Of a stretch of DNA of 64,000 nucleotides, positions 10,137-21,300 are shown piece by piece. The translations under genes were made by a program, and so were the position numbers. The stretch comes from Biomphalaria glabrata. Lineage: Eukaryota; Mollusca; Gastropoda; Planorbidae. The stretch spans positions 34,636,201 to 34,700,200 of the forward strand of contig NC_074717.1 in the NCBI RefSeq assembly GCF_947242115.1. The letters run 5' to 3'. The notes beneath the pieces are model-generated. The model saw only the letters and a program-made list of their open reading frames with translations, had not been told where the DNA came from and did not search any database. The number at the start of each line of letters is the position of its first letter. The first letter of the stretch is position 1.

Positions 10137-11190
10137 AAAAATATCTATAAATATCCTACGTGTGATAATGTGATGGAGCATTTTGTTTTTAAATGTAATT
10201 ACATCTAAATATGATTTTTTTTTAAACAAGACACCTATGTCTGTGACTCAAAAAAAAAAATCACACGTTTTGTCTCAAACGTGACAAGCAGAGGGGTGGG
10301 GGGGGGGAAACCATCTTGCCCCTCCCTCCATGCGCAGTGGCCACCGCTAGACCATTACCTACCACAACGTAGATCTAAATGCTGACCACGGTGGTGCTGG
10401 TGGTAGGAGGTTCGCCAAGGTGAAGGACGATGGTACAACGCCCATGGTTAGTGGTAGTACAACTCTTGATATGTTTTAGAAATCAATAGTCTAGTGGTCT
10501 TGGCTTTAACGTGTCCTATATTCTCGTTTCGCCGAAGTGGCCATTCGCCGCACTGCTGTGATGTGCGCGCGCATCTGTGTATATGTGTGTGCGTGTGTTT
10601 TTCTCCCGGTCTTCTTTTTTTATACGTACTTCTCGTTTTGTTACGATATTGTTATTAAGCGGACACTCGCCTAATGACGAAACCACTTATTAGATGTATC
10701 AAAGCTTAAAATGACAATACTCCTAATTAGTAATAAATGTTTATCCTATAATATTATCTTATAATACAATAATAAAAATGACATCACTGATTTAGATTTT
10801 TTTTAATATAAACTGTAAAAAAAAATAATCAATGTCTTTATCTAAGCTTTGTCTTCAAGCCCAAATATTGCCATTAAATGTGTTTGGTTTAACTTTTATA
10901 TAAAAAAAACGCATTGGCCTAATTGAAAAAAGAAAAGAAAGAAGGAAAGAAACTTAAACCAAACTAAATACCCACTTTTTATGATCTTATGGTATAATAT
11001 GCTGGAAAGTCAATCAGAATGTGACCACATCTAAGAAACATGTAAGAATGGTCATTTTGGAGGTTGGTCAAGACTGATATTCTAGTCCTCGTATTCTTTT
11101 AATTAAGATGTCACGGCCTGAGATGGTGAGTGAAAGATTGAAAGAGTGTTGAAAAGTAATCGAACTCCAGTTATCGGATAAAAGACATAC
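9157..11190. other. Repeat-rich intergenic stretch
   Basis: Holds (CA)n patches at 9825-9945, a (CT)n tract at 10098-10132, a G-run near 10299-10307, a (GT)n patch near 10560-10600 and AT-rich DNA. No gene is recognised. Confidence 0.5.
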
Positions 11191-11335
11191 CTATGACGTG
11201 TTGCTATAAACCGGAATTTTTTTTTTCAACAGTTTTATCGCAAGGCAGCGTCGGAGAGGGTAGGGACATGGTAGACAGTGGTGCTGAAAACACCGACCAC
11301 CGATGGTTGCGCTGGTGCAGCGTGCTATTTGTGGC

Positions 11336-11480
11336 TGTGTAGGAGAGAGAGATAGAGTGAGGGAGAGAGAGAAGAGAGGCTCGGTGAGTGAGAGAGGAAA
11401 GAGACTCGGAGAGAAAGAGACGGAGTGAGACAAGAGAGGTAGAGAGAGAGCGAGAGAGAGAGGGTCGTGGGGCAGACGGA
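11336..11480. repeat. GA-rich microsatellite
   Basis: A purine tract dominated by GAGAGA with GGA and CGGA interruptions. It produces spurious serine/leucine-rich frames on the minus strand. A G-run (11718-11729) and (GT)n patches follow to about 11690. Confidence 0.9.
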
Positions 11481-11964
11481 GAGAGGAAGAGACAGGAACG
11501 AATCAATATGCTGTAGGCACAGGATCCAAAGTGTGTGTGTGTGTGTTGGTCGGTGTAGATATGTATGTATGTGTGTGTGGTTTCACGTATTTGTGTGCTT
11601 GTGTGTTTATGTGTATGGCTCAGAAGGAAGGGTGGTGCCTACGTGTGTTTCGCTGTGTGTGTGTTTATGTCTGTGTGTAAGATTGGGCTTATGAAAATTA
11701 CAAATGTAGGCTTACATGGGGGGGGGGGGGAGAGGGCCCTGTCTGCTATGTATCTAGATTTAATGATAATGAGTCCGTGGGGGCAGGTTGATATTGATGG
11801 TACCACTTTTTAAAATTATTAATTATATTCAGGTAATATTTAATGTAATTAAACAAGTCAACAGTCCAATGAATACGAAGAAATGTTCAATTATGAAACG
11901 AAAAGAAAGGCAGAATGTTCTTTTTGACTTCTGAACATTTACAAAGAGGTCGATCGATGTATCT

Positions 11965-12400
11965 TCGTTGTCCAAAGTCTGTAGTGTGTCTCTACATCTC
12001 TTCTCCTAAGTTTGTAGTGTTTCTCTACATCTCTTGTCCACAGTCTGTAGTGTTTCTCTACATCTCTTGTCCACAGTCTGTAGTGTGTCTCTACATCTCT
12101 TTTCCACAGTTTGTAGTGTGTCTCTACATCTCTTGTCCACAGTCTGTAGTGTGTCTCCCCATTTCTTGTCCACAGTCTGTAGTGTGTCTCCCCATTTCTT
12201 GTCCACAGTCTGTAGTGCGTCTCCCCTTTTCTTGTCCACAGTCTGTAGTGCGTCTCCCCATTTCTTGTCCACGGTCTGTAGTGTGTCTCCACATCTTTGG
12301 TCCACAGTCTGTAGTGCGTCTCCCCATTTCTTGTCCACAGTCTGTAGTGCGTCTCTCCATTCCTTGTCCACAGTCTGTAGTGCTCTCTACATCTCTTGTT
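11965..12400. repeat. 33-bp minisatellite, about 13 units
   Basis: Each unit contains GTCTGTAGTGTGTCTC, then a variable CTACATCTC or CCCATTTC block, then TTGTCCACA. The last unit is shortened. Because 33 is a multiple of three and most units avoid stops, long open frames appear in at least four of the six frames (for example 11-residue periods such as STVCSVSPHFL and TTDCGQEMGRR). They have no independent coding signal and should not be annotated as proteins. Two subtypes cluster: TCTACATCTC on the left and TCCCCATTTC in the middle. Confidence 0.93.
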
Positions 12401-12825
12401 TACATGTGTTGTCCTCTTATTTATGTACACACTCATCAATGATGTATTGTAATGCATAAATACCGAAAAGAAAATGTATTAAATCTGAACGATCTTCATT
12501 TCTTTGGTCAATACTGCATTTTATAGAAAAAAAAAAGAGAGTACACAGTTTATTTTTTGGCAACCTACATTAGGAACAGTTTGTGTATTAAATACTGTTT
12601 GTGTGAATTCTGTTACTCGGAGCTCTTCAATCTCTGTGAATGTTTTTTTATAAACCTTTTCGCTGATCAACGCACAGTGGAAACAAGAAAATAAAAAAAA
12701 TACTTTTAAAAAATAAAGCTTATATTAAGCTTAGCTGTATCAATTAGTTTAGTTTGGATCAGTCATTTCATTAAATTTGTAATAGATCTAGAATAACGAT
12801 AATAAATTAGTGAAATTAGAAATAT
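12401..12825. other. Intergenic stretch, nothing recognised
   Basis: AT-rich DNA between the minisatellite and the SINE/LINE cluster. No supportable feature. Confidence 0.5.
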
Positions 12826-12990
12826 GTTTACCAATTGTTTTTGTTTAGCGCTATTTCAATCTTTTAGCTTTGTCAATGCGCTATGATCCTATCATTAGTC
12901 TGGACCAGTTGGGGAAAAAAAGGGGGGGGGGGGGGAAAGAATGGGTATCTGGGTGAAGGTTCTCGTGTGGAGTTTTTGATCTCCCATCGA
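12826..12990 (-). repeat. SINE family B tail, abutting a LINE
   Basis: Plus-strand text TTTAGCGCTATTTCAATC, GCGCTATGATCC and CTGGACCAGTTGGGG is the inverse of the family B tail, followed by a G-run (12922-12935) and GGGTATCTGGGTGAAGG. Similarity to the copy at 5855-6063 fades at about GAGCGCC (12989-12995), where LINE sequence begins. Confidence 0.65.
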
Positions 12991-15900
12991 GCGCCTCCCC
13001 AGGTGGCGGATAGGGGAATGCCCTCCAGATATGGTGGGTACCGGGGAAATAAAATACCCGGGGTGGACCAAAATCAAACCTGCTGCCTTGCAGGAAGTGG
13101 AGGGATCCACAAAGGCTAGGGCACCTTACCCGAAAATAAAGGCAGCTATCCAGAGAGCTGAAAGGGGCAGCCCCCCAGATGGTTATGCACAGGGCTAACA
13201 ACTCTGTCATATAAAAAATACTGTTACGAAAGCTAATACACACACGAAAACCCGGACAGATCTCAACGGAAAACGACCTAGGATTGGAAAAGGACATGAT
13301 TTTTGTTTTGCGACATGGAACGTGCTAAGCCTTTATAGAGCAGGTGCCCTAGCCCAACTTACTGAAGTGTTAAAGAAATATAGGATACCCCTTGTAGCCC
13401 TACAGGAGATCAGGTGGAAAGACTCGGACATTCTCAGAACCAAGGAGTATACTATATTTTATAGTGGTGGAAGCACTAACAACTTAGGTACAGGTTTTGC
13501 TGTTAAAAAGGAAATGGTAGGTAATGTCATTGGATTTAAACCTGTAAGTGATAGACTCTGCTCACTACGTTTGAAAGGAACATATCATTTATCAATGTTC
13601 ATGCCCCTACTAAAGATGCAGATGATAACACAAAAGAAGCCTTCTATGATGGACTGGAAAGAATTTATGATGAAGCGCCAAAGCATGACATCAAAATAGT
13701 CCTAGGAGATTTCAATGCAAAAATTGGAAAGGAACCAGCATTCAGACCAATAATTGGCAAAGAAAGTTTACATGAAGAGACCAACAATAATGGCATAAGA
13801 TTAGTGGATTTTGCATCAGGAAAAGGAATGTCTATCAGCAGCACAAAATTCCAACATAAGAATATTCACAAGGTAACCTGGATCTCACCTGATGGCAACA
13901 CCCAGAATCAAATAGATCATATACTCATAGATAAGAGACATGGATCAGACATACTAGATGTAAGAAGTTTCAGAGGAGCTAATGCTGACTCAGACCACCT
14001 ACTAGTAAAAGCTAAATTTAGACAAAGAATAAGTACCATACACAATTACCAAAGAAAGAGAGCACAGCAATATGATAGTCAAAAACTCACAAAGGATCCA
14101 CTTGTTGCAGAAACTTATAGAATGGCACTCCAAACACAACTGACAACATTAGAAAAGGACTGCGAAAATAACATAAATGAGCATTGGGAAATAATAAAGC
14201 ATGCTATCAAAAGAACAGCAGAAGAGGTAGTTGGATTTAAACAAAAGAACGAGAAAACAGGGTGGTATGATGATGAATGCAGACAAACTATAGAAGAGAA
14301 GAACAATGCCCGAATGATAATGCTACAGAGAGAAACCAGGAACACTAGACAGCAATACAATGAAGCAAGAAGAAGGGCCACAAAAGTTTTAAGAAAGAAA
14401 AAACGGGAATGGGAAAAGTCCAAGATCACTCAAATTGAGGAACTAGCAAAGGAGGGAGACATGGGAGGAATGTATATGAAAATTAAAGATGAAAAGAACG
14501 GATTTCAAGCTAGATCACACATGTGTGAGAACAAAGATGGTCAGCTTATTACAGAAAACAGCAGGGTCATTAAGAGATGGGCTGAATACTTTGGGGAGAT
14601 CCTAAATACCACTGAAGATGGAGACAATGGAGAATATGAACTGCCGCATGGGGGACCAGATCCCTTAGTGAACCCTCCAACACTCATTGAAACATCAGAA
14701 ATAATTAGGACCATGAAGAATCACAAAGCACCAGGAGAGGACCAAATCACAGCAGAACTAATTAAATATGGAGGGAAAGACTTACATTCCCAAATACACA
14801 GACTAATATCAAGAATTTGGGAAGAAGAAGTAATACCAACAGAATGGGAAACGGCTCTTATAACCCCAATACACAAAAAGGATCCAAGTTAAAGTGCTGT
14901 AATTACAGAGGAATCTCTCTACTAAATGTGACTTATAAGATACTGTCTAGGCTTATAACTAAGAGACTTGGAAAATATTCAGAAGAAATCTTATGTGACT
15001 ACCAATGTGGTTTCAGACCCAACAAATCCACAACCGACCACATCTTCACACTAAGATGTATACTAGAAAAATGCCATGAATACAACATACCAATCCACCA
15101 ACTCTTTATAGACTATAAAATGGCTTATGACAGTATCAGAAGGAAATACCTATATGAAACACTACAGGATTTTGGAATACCCAACAAGCTGACAAGACTT
15201 ATACATATGACATTAAACAACTCAAAAAGCAAAGTCATAATACAAGGAGAACACTCACTGGAATTTAGGATTAAACGAGGATTAAGACAAGGAGACGCAC
15301 TTTCCTGCATGCTTTTCAATTTAACACTGGAGAGAGTTATAAGAAATATACACATAAACACAAGGGGAACTATTACTAACTACTTCAGGAGAGAAAACAT
15401 GGGTCCACAACCAACAGGGACGATATACAGCCAACCTCTACAATACCTTGCTTATGCCGATGACATTGCCTTATTGGGTAAAGAAACCTCTGACATCGCT
15501 AGAGCCTTCATACAACTAGAATTTACTAGAAGAAGCATCTCGACCAGCAGGACTTGAGGTCAATGACAGTAAAACCAAGTACATCACAATGACAAGAGAC
15601 AATCAAACAGAGGGACAAAATATCAAAATCAAAGACCACGAATTTGAAAACGTCCAAACTTTCAAATATCTAGGAAGTACTATTAATTTCAAAAATGACC
15701 TACTAACAGAAATAAAGGAAAGAATAGCAGCAGGCAACAGGGCATTTTATAGCACCCACCATTTACTTAAGAGCAAAATGATTTCAAGTAAAACCAAGAA
15801 AATAATATACAAAACTATAATAAGACCAGCAGCAATGTATGGAAGTGAGACCTGGACACTGACAAAGACATCTGAAAATTTACTTAACACTTGGGAAAGA

Positions 15901-16275
15901 AAAATTCTTAGGAAAATCTATGGTGCCATACAGGATGAAACAGGGTGGAGGACACGCACTAACCATGAGTTATATCAATTATATGAAGACCCACCAATAG
16001 TGAACGAAATAAAAAAGAACAGACTACGTTGGGCAGGTCACCTTGAAAGAATGTCAGACAACAGAGGGGCGAAAATCGTATACAGGCAAAAACCAAAAGG
16101 CAGGCGACCCAAAGGCAGACCCCGAATGCGATAAATAGATGACGTGGAAGCAGATCTGAAGCAGCTTGGGGTTAGGGCGTGGAGACGAAAGGCCCAGGAG
16201 AGATCTGAATGGAAGGATGTGTTAAAGCAGGCCAGAGCCCTCCATGGGCTGTAGCGCCACTGGGATGGATGGGTG
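12991..16275 (+). mobile_element. RTE-like LINE, nearly full length, inactivated
   Basis: A non-LTR retrotransposon encoding an AP endonuclease and a reverse transcriptase in one original frame. Endonuclease landmarks: ATWNVLSLYRAG (about 13305), VALQEIRW, GDFNAKIG (about 13708) and SDHLLVKA (about 13989). RT landmarks: FRPNKSTTDHIF (about 15010), LFIDYKMAYDS (motif A), RGLRQGDALSCMLF (motif B) and YLAYADDIALLG (YADD at 15453-15464). The C-terminus has RLRWAGHLERM and GRRPKGRPR, and ends at TAG 16252-16254, with a GGATGGATGGG tail. Frame changes occur near 13580-13592, 14874-14880 (in an A-run) and 15520-15535, and a TAA at 16132-16134 interrupts the C-terminus where the family has tryptophan. 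Automated pipelines often label such frames 'craniofacial development protein 2-like'. The RTE assignment is inference. Confidence 0.9.
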
Positions 16276-16534
16276 AAGGTTACCTTTATGACTTTTCAAA
16301 TGCATTTTTTTTATTAAAAGTTGAAAGACCTGAATTCGAATCGCTTATGAAAGTTAAAGGTTTTATAGTTATCTGTTGTTAGCTTCTTCAAACTTTAACG
16401 CGGCTACCTACAAAGTAAAAATGGGGATAATTCTACTTATACCACCACATCAGTCAAGCACAATTTCATTCCTTTTTTAAAACTAAACAAAATAATTAGT
16501 TACCAATAGTTAATTAACTAATTAAATTATTTTG
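16276..16534. other. Intergenic stretch, nothing recognised
   Basis: AT-rich DNA between the LINE tail and the next dispersed repeat. Confidence 0.4.
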
Positions 16535-16692
16535 TTTTCCTGATTCTTGTTTTGTCAGGTACAAGGAATAATTATGCAAACTTTCAGCTTTATCCGAGAT
16601 AAGTTGTGGGGAAAATAACGTGGCCTACTTTCTTTCACCAGACAGACAGATGGACAGACAGACAGGTAAGCTATGTAAAAAAAAAAAAAAAA
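16535..16692 (+). repeat. Dispersed repeat family R, copy 1 (3' part)
   Basis: Carries the family landmarks TTGTCAGGTACAAGGAATAA, TTATGCAAACTTTCAGC, CAGACAGACAGATGGACAG and AGCTATGTAAAAA. The same order recurs at 18320-18672, 32290-32663 and, inverted, 32943-33165. The end in an A-run suggests retroposition. The nature of the family (SINE or MITE) is not settled. Confidence 0.7.
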
Positions 16693-16779
16693 AGACTTAA
16701 GATATTAACTCTACAATTGGATCTCGGACAGCCACAGAACACAAAGCGAGCACTTGAACTAGCACTAGTAAACTACCCA

Positions 16780-17285
16780 AGTACCGACGCCTAAACAGTC
16801 CTTCAAAGCCTGAATAACTCTGATGCTTCCTATATAAAGCAACTCAGGACAACTCTTGAATATTGAATATGCCGGACTAGCGCACAAGTAGGTGACTATC
16901 AGCACGGGTATGCTATTCTGTCTCAAAGTGGCGCCCGTGTGGAAACGGTTACTTGAGGGGGTAACTAGGCTAAATGAATGGAAAAACAAAACTCCCGTGG
17001 GGGTGTCCACGGGTAGGCGAGGGTTTACCCATTGCACGGAACGGAGTTGAAAGAGAGCTCTCACGACCCTGTCAATAATCCATGCGCCGTTCCTCAAGGG
17101 ACCGTTTACACTAATGGCGAGTCCTCCACGGTTAGCTTGGTACAACATAGGAAAATGGCGTAGGTTCCCGGTGCACTCGGCCTTCGGCCATGCCTAGCCC
17201 ATGCGCTCGGGGGCCAGATGCATCGGAAATAGCAATGCTTTACATAGGCATTGACTTGGGTCTCTTCCAGACAGAACGGTGGTTC
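16780..17285. other. GC-rich block of unknown nature
   Basis: About 500 bp stand out from the AT-rich surroundings, with segments such as AAGTGGCGCCCGTGTGG, GGGGGTGTCCACGGG, GGCCTTCGGCCATGCC and CGCTCGGGGGCCAGATGC. A 127-codon minus-strand frame (16765-17148) spans part of it, but its translation shows no recognisable motif. Short dyads (GGCCTTCGGCC; CCCGTGGGGGTGTCCACGGG) suggest RNA-like folding or a transposable-element leader. No family could be named. Confidence 0.5.
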
Positions 17286-17601
17286 ACACAGGTTTTTTTA
17301 TTGTTTTTTTTTACTGTTTGACGCTCAAAAAGGTGTTTTTTTTTTCAAACTTAGAGGTCGAAGAGTCTTCGGCTCAGCTCTTAGACGATCTAACGGTGAC
17401 TATCAGTAAATCTGTTTTCACTGTCAAAGTCAAGCCAAGAACCTTATTTTTTACAGTGTACATTACATAGTGTTGCTTGAAGTTATCTGTCATTCAATAA
17501 ACTCTATAAAGAGCCTGTCTACCAACGTGACTCTAGAAAGTAGATTTTTGTAAAGATCAGCTTTGGACAGCGTGAGTTTTACGACGGATGTAAACGAACC
17601 A

Positions 17602-17662
17602 GACTCTTCTCGTTACCACTAGGAAGATCTTACCTTCCAATCAGACACCAACGAGAAGAGTC
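17602..17662. other. Nested hairpin
   Basis: GACTCTTCTCGTT (17602-17614) pairs perfectly with AACGAGAAGAGTC (17650-17662). Inside the loop, GGAAG pairs with CTTCC around ATCTTAC. This could be the core of a small foldback element. A (GTCA)n run follows. Confidence 0.7.
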
Positions 17663-17870
17663 AGTCAGTCAGTCCAATACTCGGAAATTAAAGTAAACCG
17701 TCTTACAGGTAATAGGGTCTAATACATAACACAAAGCGGCTCATTCGTTATGTTGTTTGTGTAGCCAGGCCAATGCTAGCCCATTGACTTGAGATTCCGT
17801 ATCACAATTTTATGCGTTTAAAAAACTTTTAAAATCCCTCTATCATTCAACAAAATCACACATTTAACTA

Positions 17871-17950
17871 TATACAGGCCTATATTGGTCTATACAGGCC
17901 TATATTGGTCTATACAGGCCTATATTGGTCTATACAGGCCTATATTGGTC
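17871..17950. repeat. 20-bp tandem repeat, four units
   Basis: Four identical units of TATACAGGCCTATATTGGTC. The perfect identity points to recent expansion or gene conversion. Confidence 0.95.
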
Positions 17951-17969
17951 TTACTGAACACGTTTTTTT

Positions 17970-18133
17970 GGATGTATGGTATAAACTGCTTGGCCACCTT
18001 ACCTATCTAGTGGGATCGAGATCGAATCCCAACTGAATTGTGTTTGCTGAGCGCAAAAAACAGAAATCTTCTACAAAGAAAGGTCTTCATAGCGCACTGA
18101 GCATGCAATTGCATTATAGAAGCGCTATAAACA
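17970..18133 (+). repeat. tRNA-derived SINE, family B
   Basis: Shares with 5855-6063 the order GCTTGGCCACC head, GATCGAATCCC box B, TTGTGTTTGCTGAGCGC, and a tail with CATAGCGCACTGAGCATGC and AGCGCTATAAAC. The G/C tract of other copies is missing. Confidence 0.7.
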
Positions 18134-18319
18134 ATTTTTTGTTTTTGTTTTTTTTTTTTTTAATTAAACAAAATAGAATTTGTTCAATTATAGCATACAA
18201 GCAAAAAAAAAGGGAGGAAGAACCTCTAATTACTGTCACTTATCTGAAAATGGCAGTGTTTAGCTCTTTTTCTGCTATGTAAAACAAAATTAATAAATTA
18301 GTACTTATTGATTAACTAA

Positions 18320-18672
18320 TTAATAAACTTTTGGATTGATTCGTGTCTTGTTATCAACGTGATCCGAGATTGGGAAGTGGGATACAAAAGGTGTTAAAAC
18401 GTAATAAGGAGATTAAATTCATGTATACATCCACATCTCTCATTAAGTAGCATTTATTCTCCTTATTTCGATATGAACCAAAATAATTGATCAAAAAAAA
18501 TAATTTAACTAATTAGAAAATGTTTGGATTGATTTGTATCTTTTCGGGTACAATGAATAACTGTGCAACGTTTTAACTTGATCAGAGAACGGGAAATGGG
18601 AGAAAAAAACAACATGTTCAAACTTTTTACCTGACAGACAAAGTGAGTTGATTTACTGCTTTGTAAAAAAAA
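18320..18672 (+). repeat. Dispersed repeat family R with nested foldback, copy 2
   Basis: Two arms of the family (GGATTGATTCGTGTCTTG and GGATTGATTTGTATCTTTTC) surround a 68-bp foldback at 18402-18469, whose ends TAATAAGGAGATTAAAT and CATTTATTCTCCTTATT pair. The copy ends in CCTGACAGACAAAGTGAG and TTTGTAAAAAAAAA. Confidence 0.75.
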
Positions 18673-18998
18673 AGGCAAAAGCTCACTTTCTCTGGATTTA
18701 ACTGATGCGTTTGTTTATTGTTTTATTATTTCTCTGTGACTTTTCTCCTACCAGCAATTTTCGCACCAGTTTTCAAAGCGCGGCGCCACGACGCTCAAGT
18801 GTTTCCAGGTGGTTGCAAATACAATTCTAAAATCTCAAAATATTTTTTTTCTTTGGCAACTAGGCTACATGAAATCTTACAAATGCATACTCATGTTTTA
18901 ATTTTACATAAAAACTTATTATATGTACATATAAAAACTTTAGATGTAGATCCTCAACTCAACATAGCTTATGGTCCGGTGTGGGTCTTGTAACCTAA

Positions 18999-19437
18999 TA
19001 GAGAGAGAGAGAGAGAGAGAAAGAGGCAGAGAGAGGTAGATAGAGAGAGAGAGGAAGAGAGAAAGGCAGATAGAGAGAGGAAGAGGCAGAGAGAGAGAGG
19101 GGGGGTAGAGAGGCAGAGAGAGAGGGGGGGGCAGAAAGACAGAGAGAGAAAAAGAGAGGCAGAGAGAGAGAGAGGGGGGTAGATAGAGAGACAGACAGAC
19201 AGAGAGACAAAGAGAGGCAGAGAGAGTTAGACAAAGAGAGAGAAGAGAGGGAGAGACAGAGAGAGGCAGAGAGAGAGAGACAGAGAGGGGTAGAGAGACA
19301 GAGAGAGAGAGAAGAGAGGCAGAGAGAGAGAGAGTTAGACAGAGAGAGAAAAGAGAGGCAGAGAGAGAGACAGACAGACAGAGAGACAAAGAGAGAGAGA
19401 GAGAGAGTTAGACAGAGAGAGAGACAGAGAGAGGGTA
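18999..19437. repeat. Long GA-rich microsatellite
   Basis: About 440 bp of GAGAGA with GAGGCAGAGA and GACAGACAGA variants and G-runs. The minus-strand frames of 149 and 159 codons here are pure simple-sequence translations (leucine/serine) and are not genes. Confidence 0.95.
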
Positions 19438-20157
19438 TTTGCACAATCCGAGAAAAAGACATTAGACAGTGCAATGAGTGCGTATTAAATGTAAGCGTTC
19501 TAGACTATAATACTAATTATTATATGACTTTTGAACTACTTTCAAACCTAGGCATCATGTGTCCATTATTGTTTAAAAGTACCGTAAGTAATTTCAACAT
19601 AAGAATGAAATTAGGGCATTAAAAAGTAGACAAAAGCTACTTTCTATTGAACTATTATCATTATAACAAACAAAACTATTTCTGCTGCGGGTTCAAAACA
19701 AAACATCTAGCTTCGGTCCAACTTCAAGTGGTTTGCCTGTCTTGAAGTATTCCTGTGAGAAATGACATCAGGGTGTAGCCAACGTCTTCACTGACATATA
19801 TTCTATTTCTAGTGGCGAGACTGGTGGACAACACGCAGACGTAGTGAACTAACTGGCGACTTTGGGCTGGTGCCATAACAACGGACGGGAAGGACGCTGG
19901 TTCGATCCAGTTGCTTGAGCTGTTGGCAGTCAAACCAACAATATCATAAAGGATCGTTGCTGTCCATTGCTTGTTCTCAAGAATGTTGCTAAAAAAAAAA
20001 CAAGAATTTTGATGTTTCGAGGATTTCTCTTATATCGTATATTGCCATTTTAAACAATATACTTAGGCCGACTATTCATCTACATAAGATGTAATTTTAT
20101 TTTAAAAATGGGGAGGGGGTTAATCTGCATACATTTTTTTTCTTAATCGTTAATAGT
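19438..20157. other. Intergenic stretch with one unassigned GC-richer patch
   Basis: Nothing is assignable except a patch at 19730-19930 that has a box-B-like GGTTCGATCC at 19900-19909 and a 69-codon minus frame. It may be the remnant of another SINE. Support is weak. Confidence 0.35.
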
Positions 20158-20290
20158 ACAAGTGCTCCTTTCCTGGTGCCATTAGACTTAATGCATGGAA
20201 CGGGTTGCCTGAATCAACCAGGATAGCAGAGTTCAAGTTTCTAATTAACATGCAAGGCTAGATAAACTCTTCCTCGGATTATTATCGATA
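20158..20290 (+). pseudogene. Jockey/CR1-like LINE C-terminal fragment
   Basis: In one frame this reads as RLNAWNGLPESTRIAEFKF followed by LINMQG, the conserved end of Jockey/CR1-type LINE ORF2 proteins (the AWN-LP motif). The fragment belongs to the same family as 20610-21300, on the opposite strand. Confidence 0.7.
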
Positions 20291-20609
20291 CCATCGTTGA
20301 TATAGCCCTATTAAATTAAATTAATGTTTCGTTTTATAAACTTTAATTTGTGTTATATAAAAAGAGCATGCATTCTCCTATAATTATATACCAAAAGTAA
20401 CGTTTCCTGATTACAAACAAAAATGTTATTGAAGTTTAATCATAGCAAGGTAGAATGTACAAATGTGAAAAATGAACAATTCTGTCAGAACGTGGAAATA
20501 ATAACGAGATAAAGAGTTAACCCCCCTCGATTCGCAGAGGACATAAGTATCTTCTCTGTTAAAGGAATGTCTGTAATATTATAAATATTCATGTAGATTA
20601 TAAATAACA

Positions 20610-21300
20610 GTACCGGGTTTATCTTATCTTATCTTATATAATACAGACGTTACTTTAAAAAAGAAGACGATTACGTCCTACGCGTCATGCATTTAGTCAT
20701 GCCTAAATTCTGCCAAGTCACTGGTTTTCCTGGCTAGCTCAGGCAACCCATTCCATGCTCTAATAGAGCTAGGGAATAAGGAGTATTGAATAATTTGTCC
20801 TAGCATATGGAACGAAGGATGTGCCTTTATCTTTGTGTCTTTCTGAGTATTTTATTAAATTTTGTTTTTGTATTTGAAGATTATGGTTCAATGTTTTATG
20901 TATAATTGCTACTTTACTTCTAAGTCTTCTATCCTGAAGGCTTTCTAAATTTAGTGATTTTACTAAAGGTGTTACTCTAGTCAAATGTGAATATTCTTTC
21001 GTTATGAATCTCACTGCTCTATTTTGTATCTGCTACAGTTTCTTAATGTTTTCTTGAGTTGAGGGGTCCCAAAATGAGGATGCATATTCTATTATTGGCC
21101 TAACCAAGGTTAAATAACATTTTAGTTTTATGTTCTTATTTGATTTATAGAAATTTCTTTTAATAAACCCTAATGCTTTGTTTGATTTTTTGATAGTTTC
21201 ATCAATATGGGGATTCCGTGACAGTTTTTCATTTACTATAACACCTAGGTATTTTGCGTTTTTAGTCTGTGTTACTGGTTTACCATTAATAAGATTAGAT
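20610..21300 (-). pseudogene. Jockey/CR1-like LINE, RT C-terminal third and tail
   Basis: Minus-strand translation gives KYLGVIVNEKLSRNPHIDET (about 21250), IEYASSFWDPS (about 21070), then VRFITKEYSHLTRVTPL, LQDRRLRSKVAIIHKTLN and YARTNYSILLIP. These are the RT thumb and C-terminal region. The tail contains CGTAATCGTC, CAGACGTTACTTTAAAAAAG (plus strand) and ends in repeated TAAGA, a 3' end seen again at 24577-24621 and 52975-53055. Several stops mark it as inactive. The upstream RT is absent (5' truncation). Confidence 0.85.

Noticed and set aside
11915-12459. Long open frames of 121-175 codons on both strands
   Set aside because: They are translations of the 33-bp minisatellite, open in several frames for arithmetic reasons, with no other coding signal.
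16765-17148. 127-codon minus-strand frame in the GC-rich block
   Set aside because: No recognisable motif, and GC-rich sequence lacks stops by composition; kept only as an unexplained block.
18940-19474. Minus-strand frames of 149 and 159 codons rich in Leu and Ser
   Set aside because: Pure GA/CT simple sequence.
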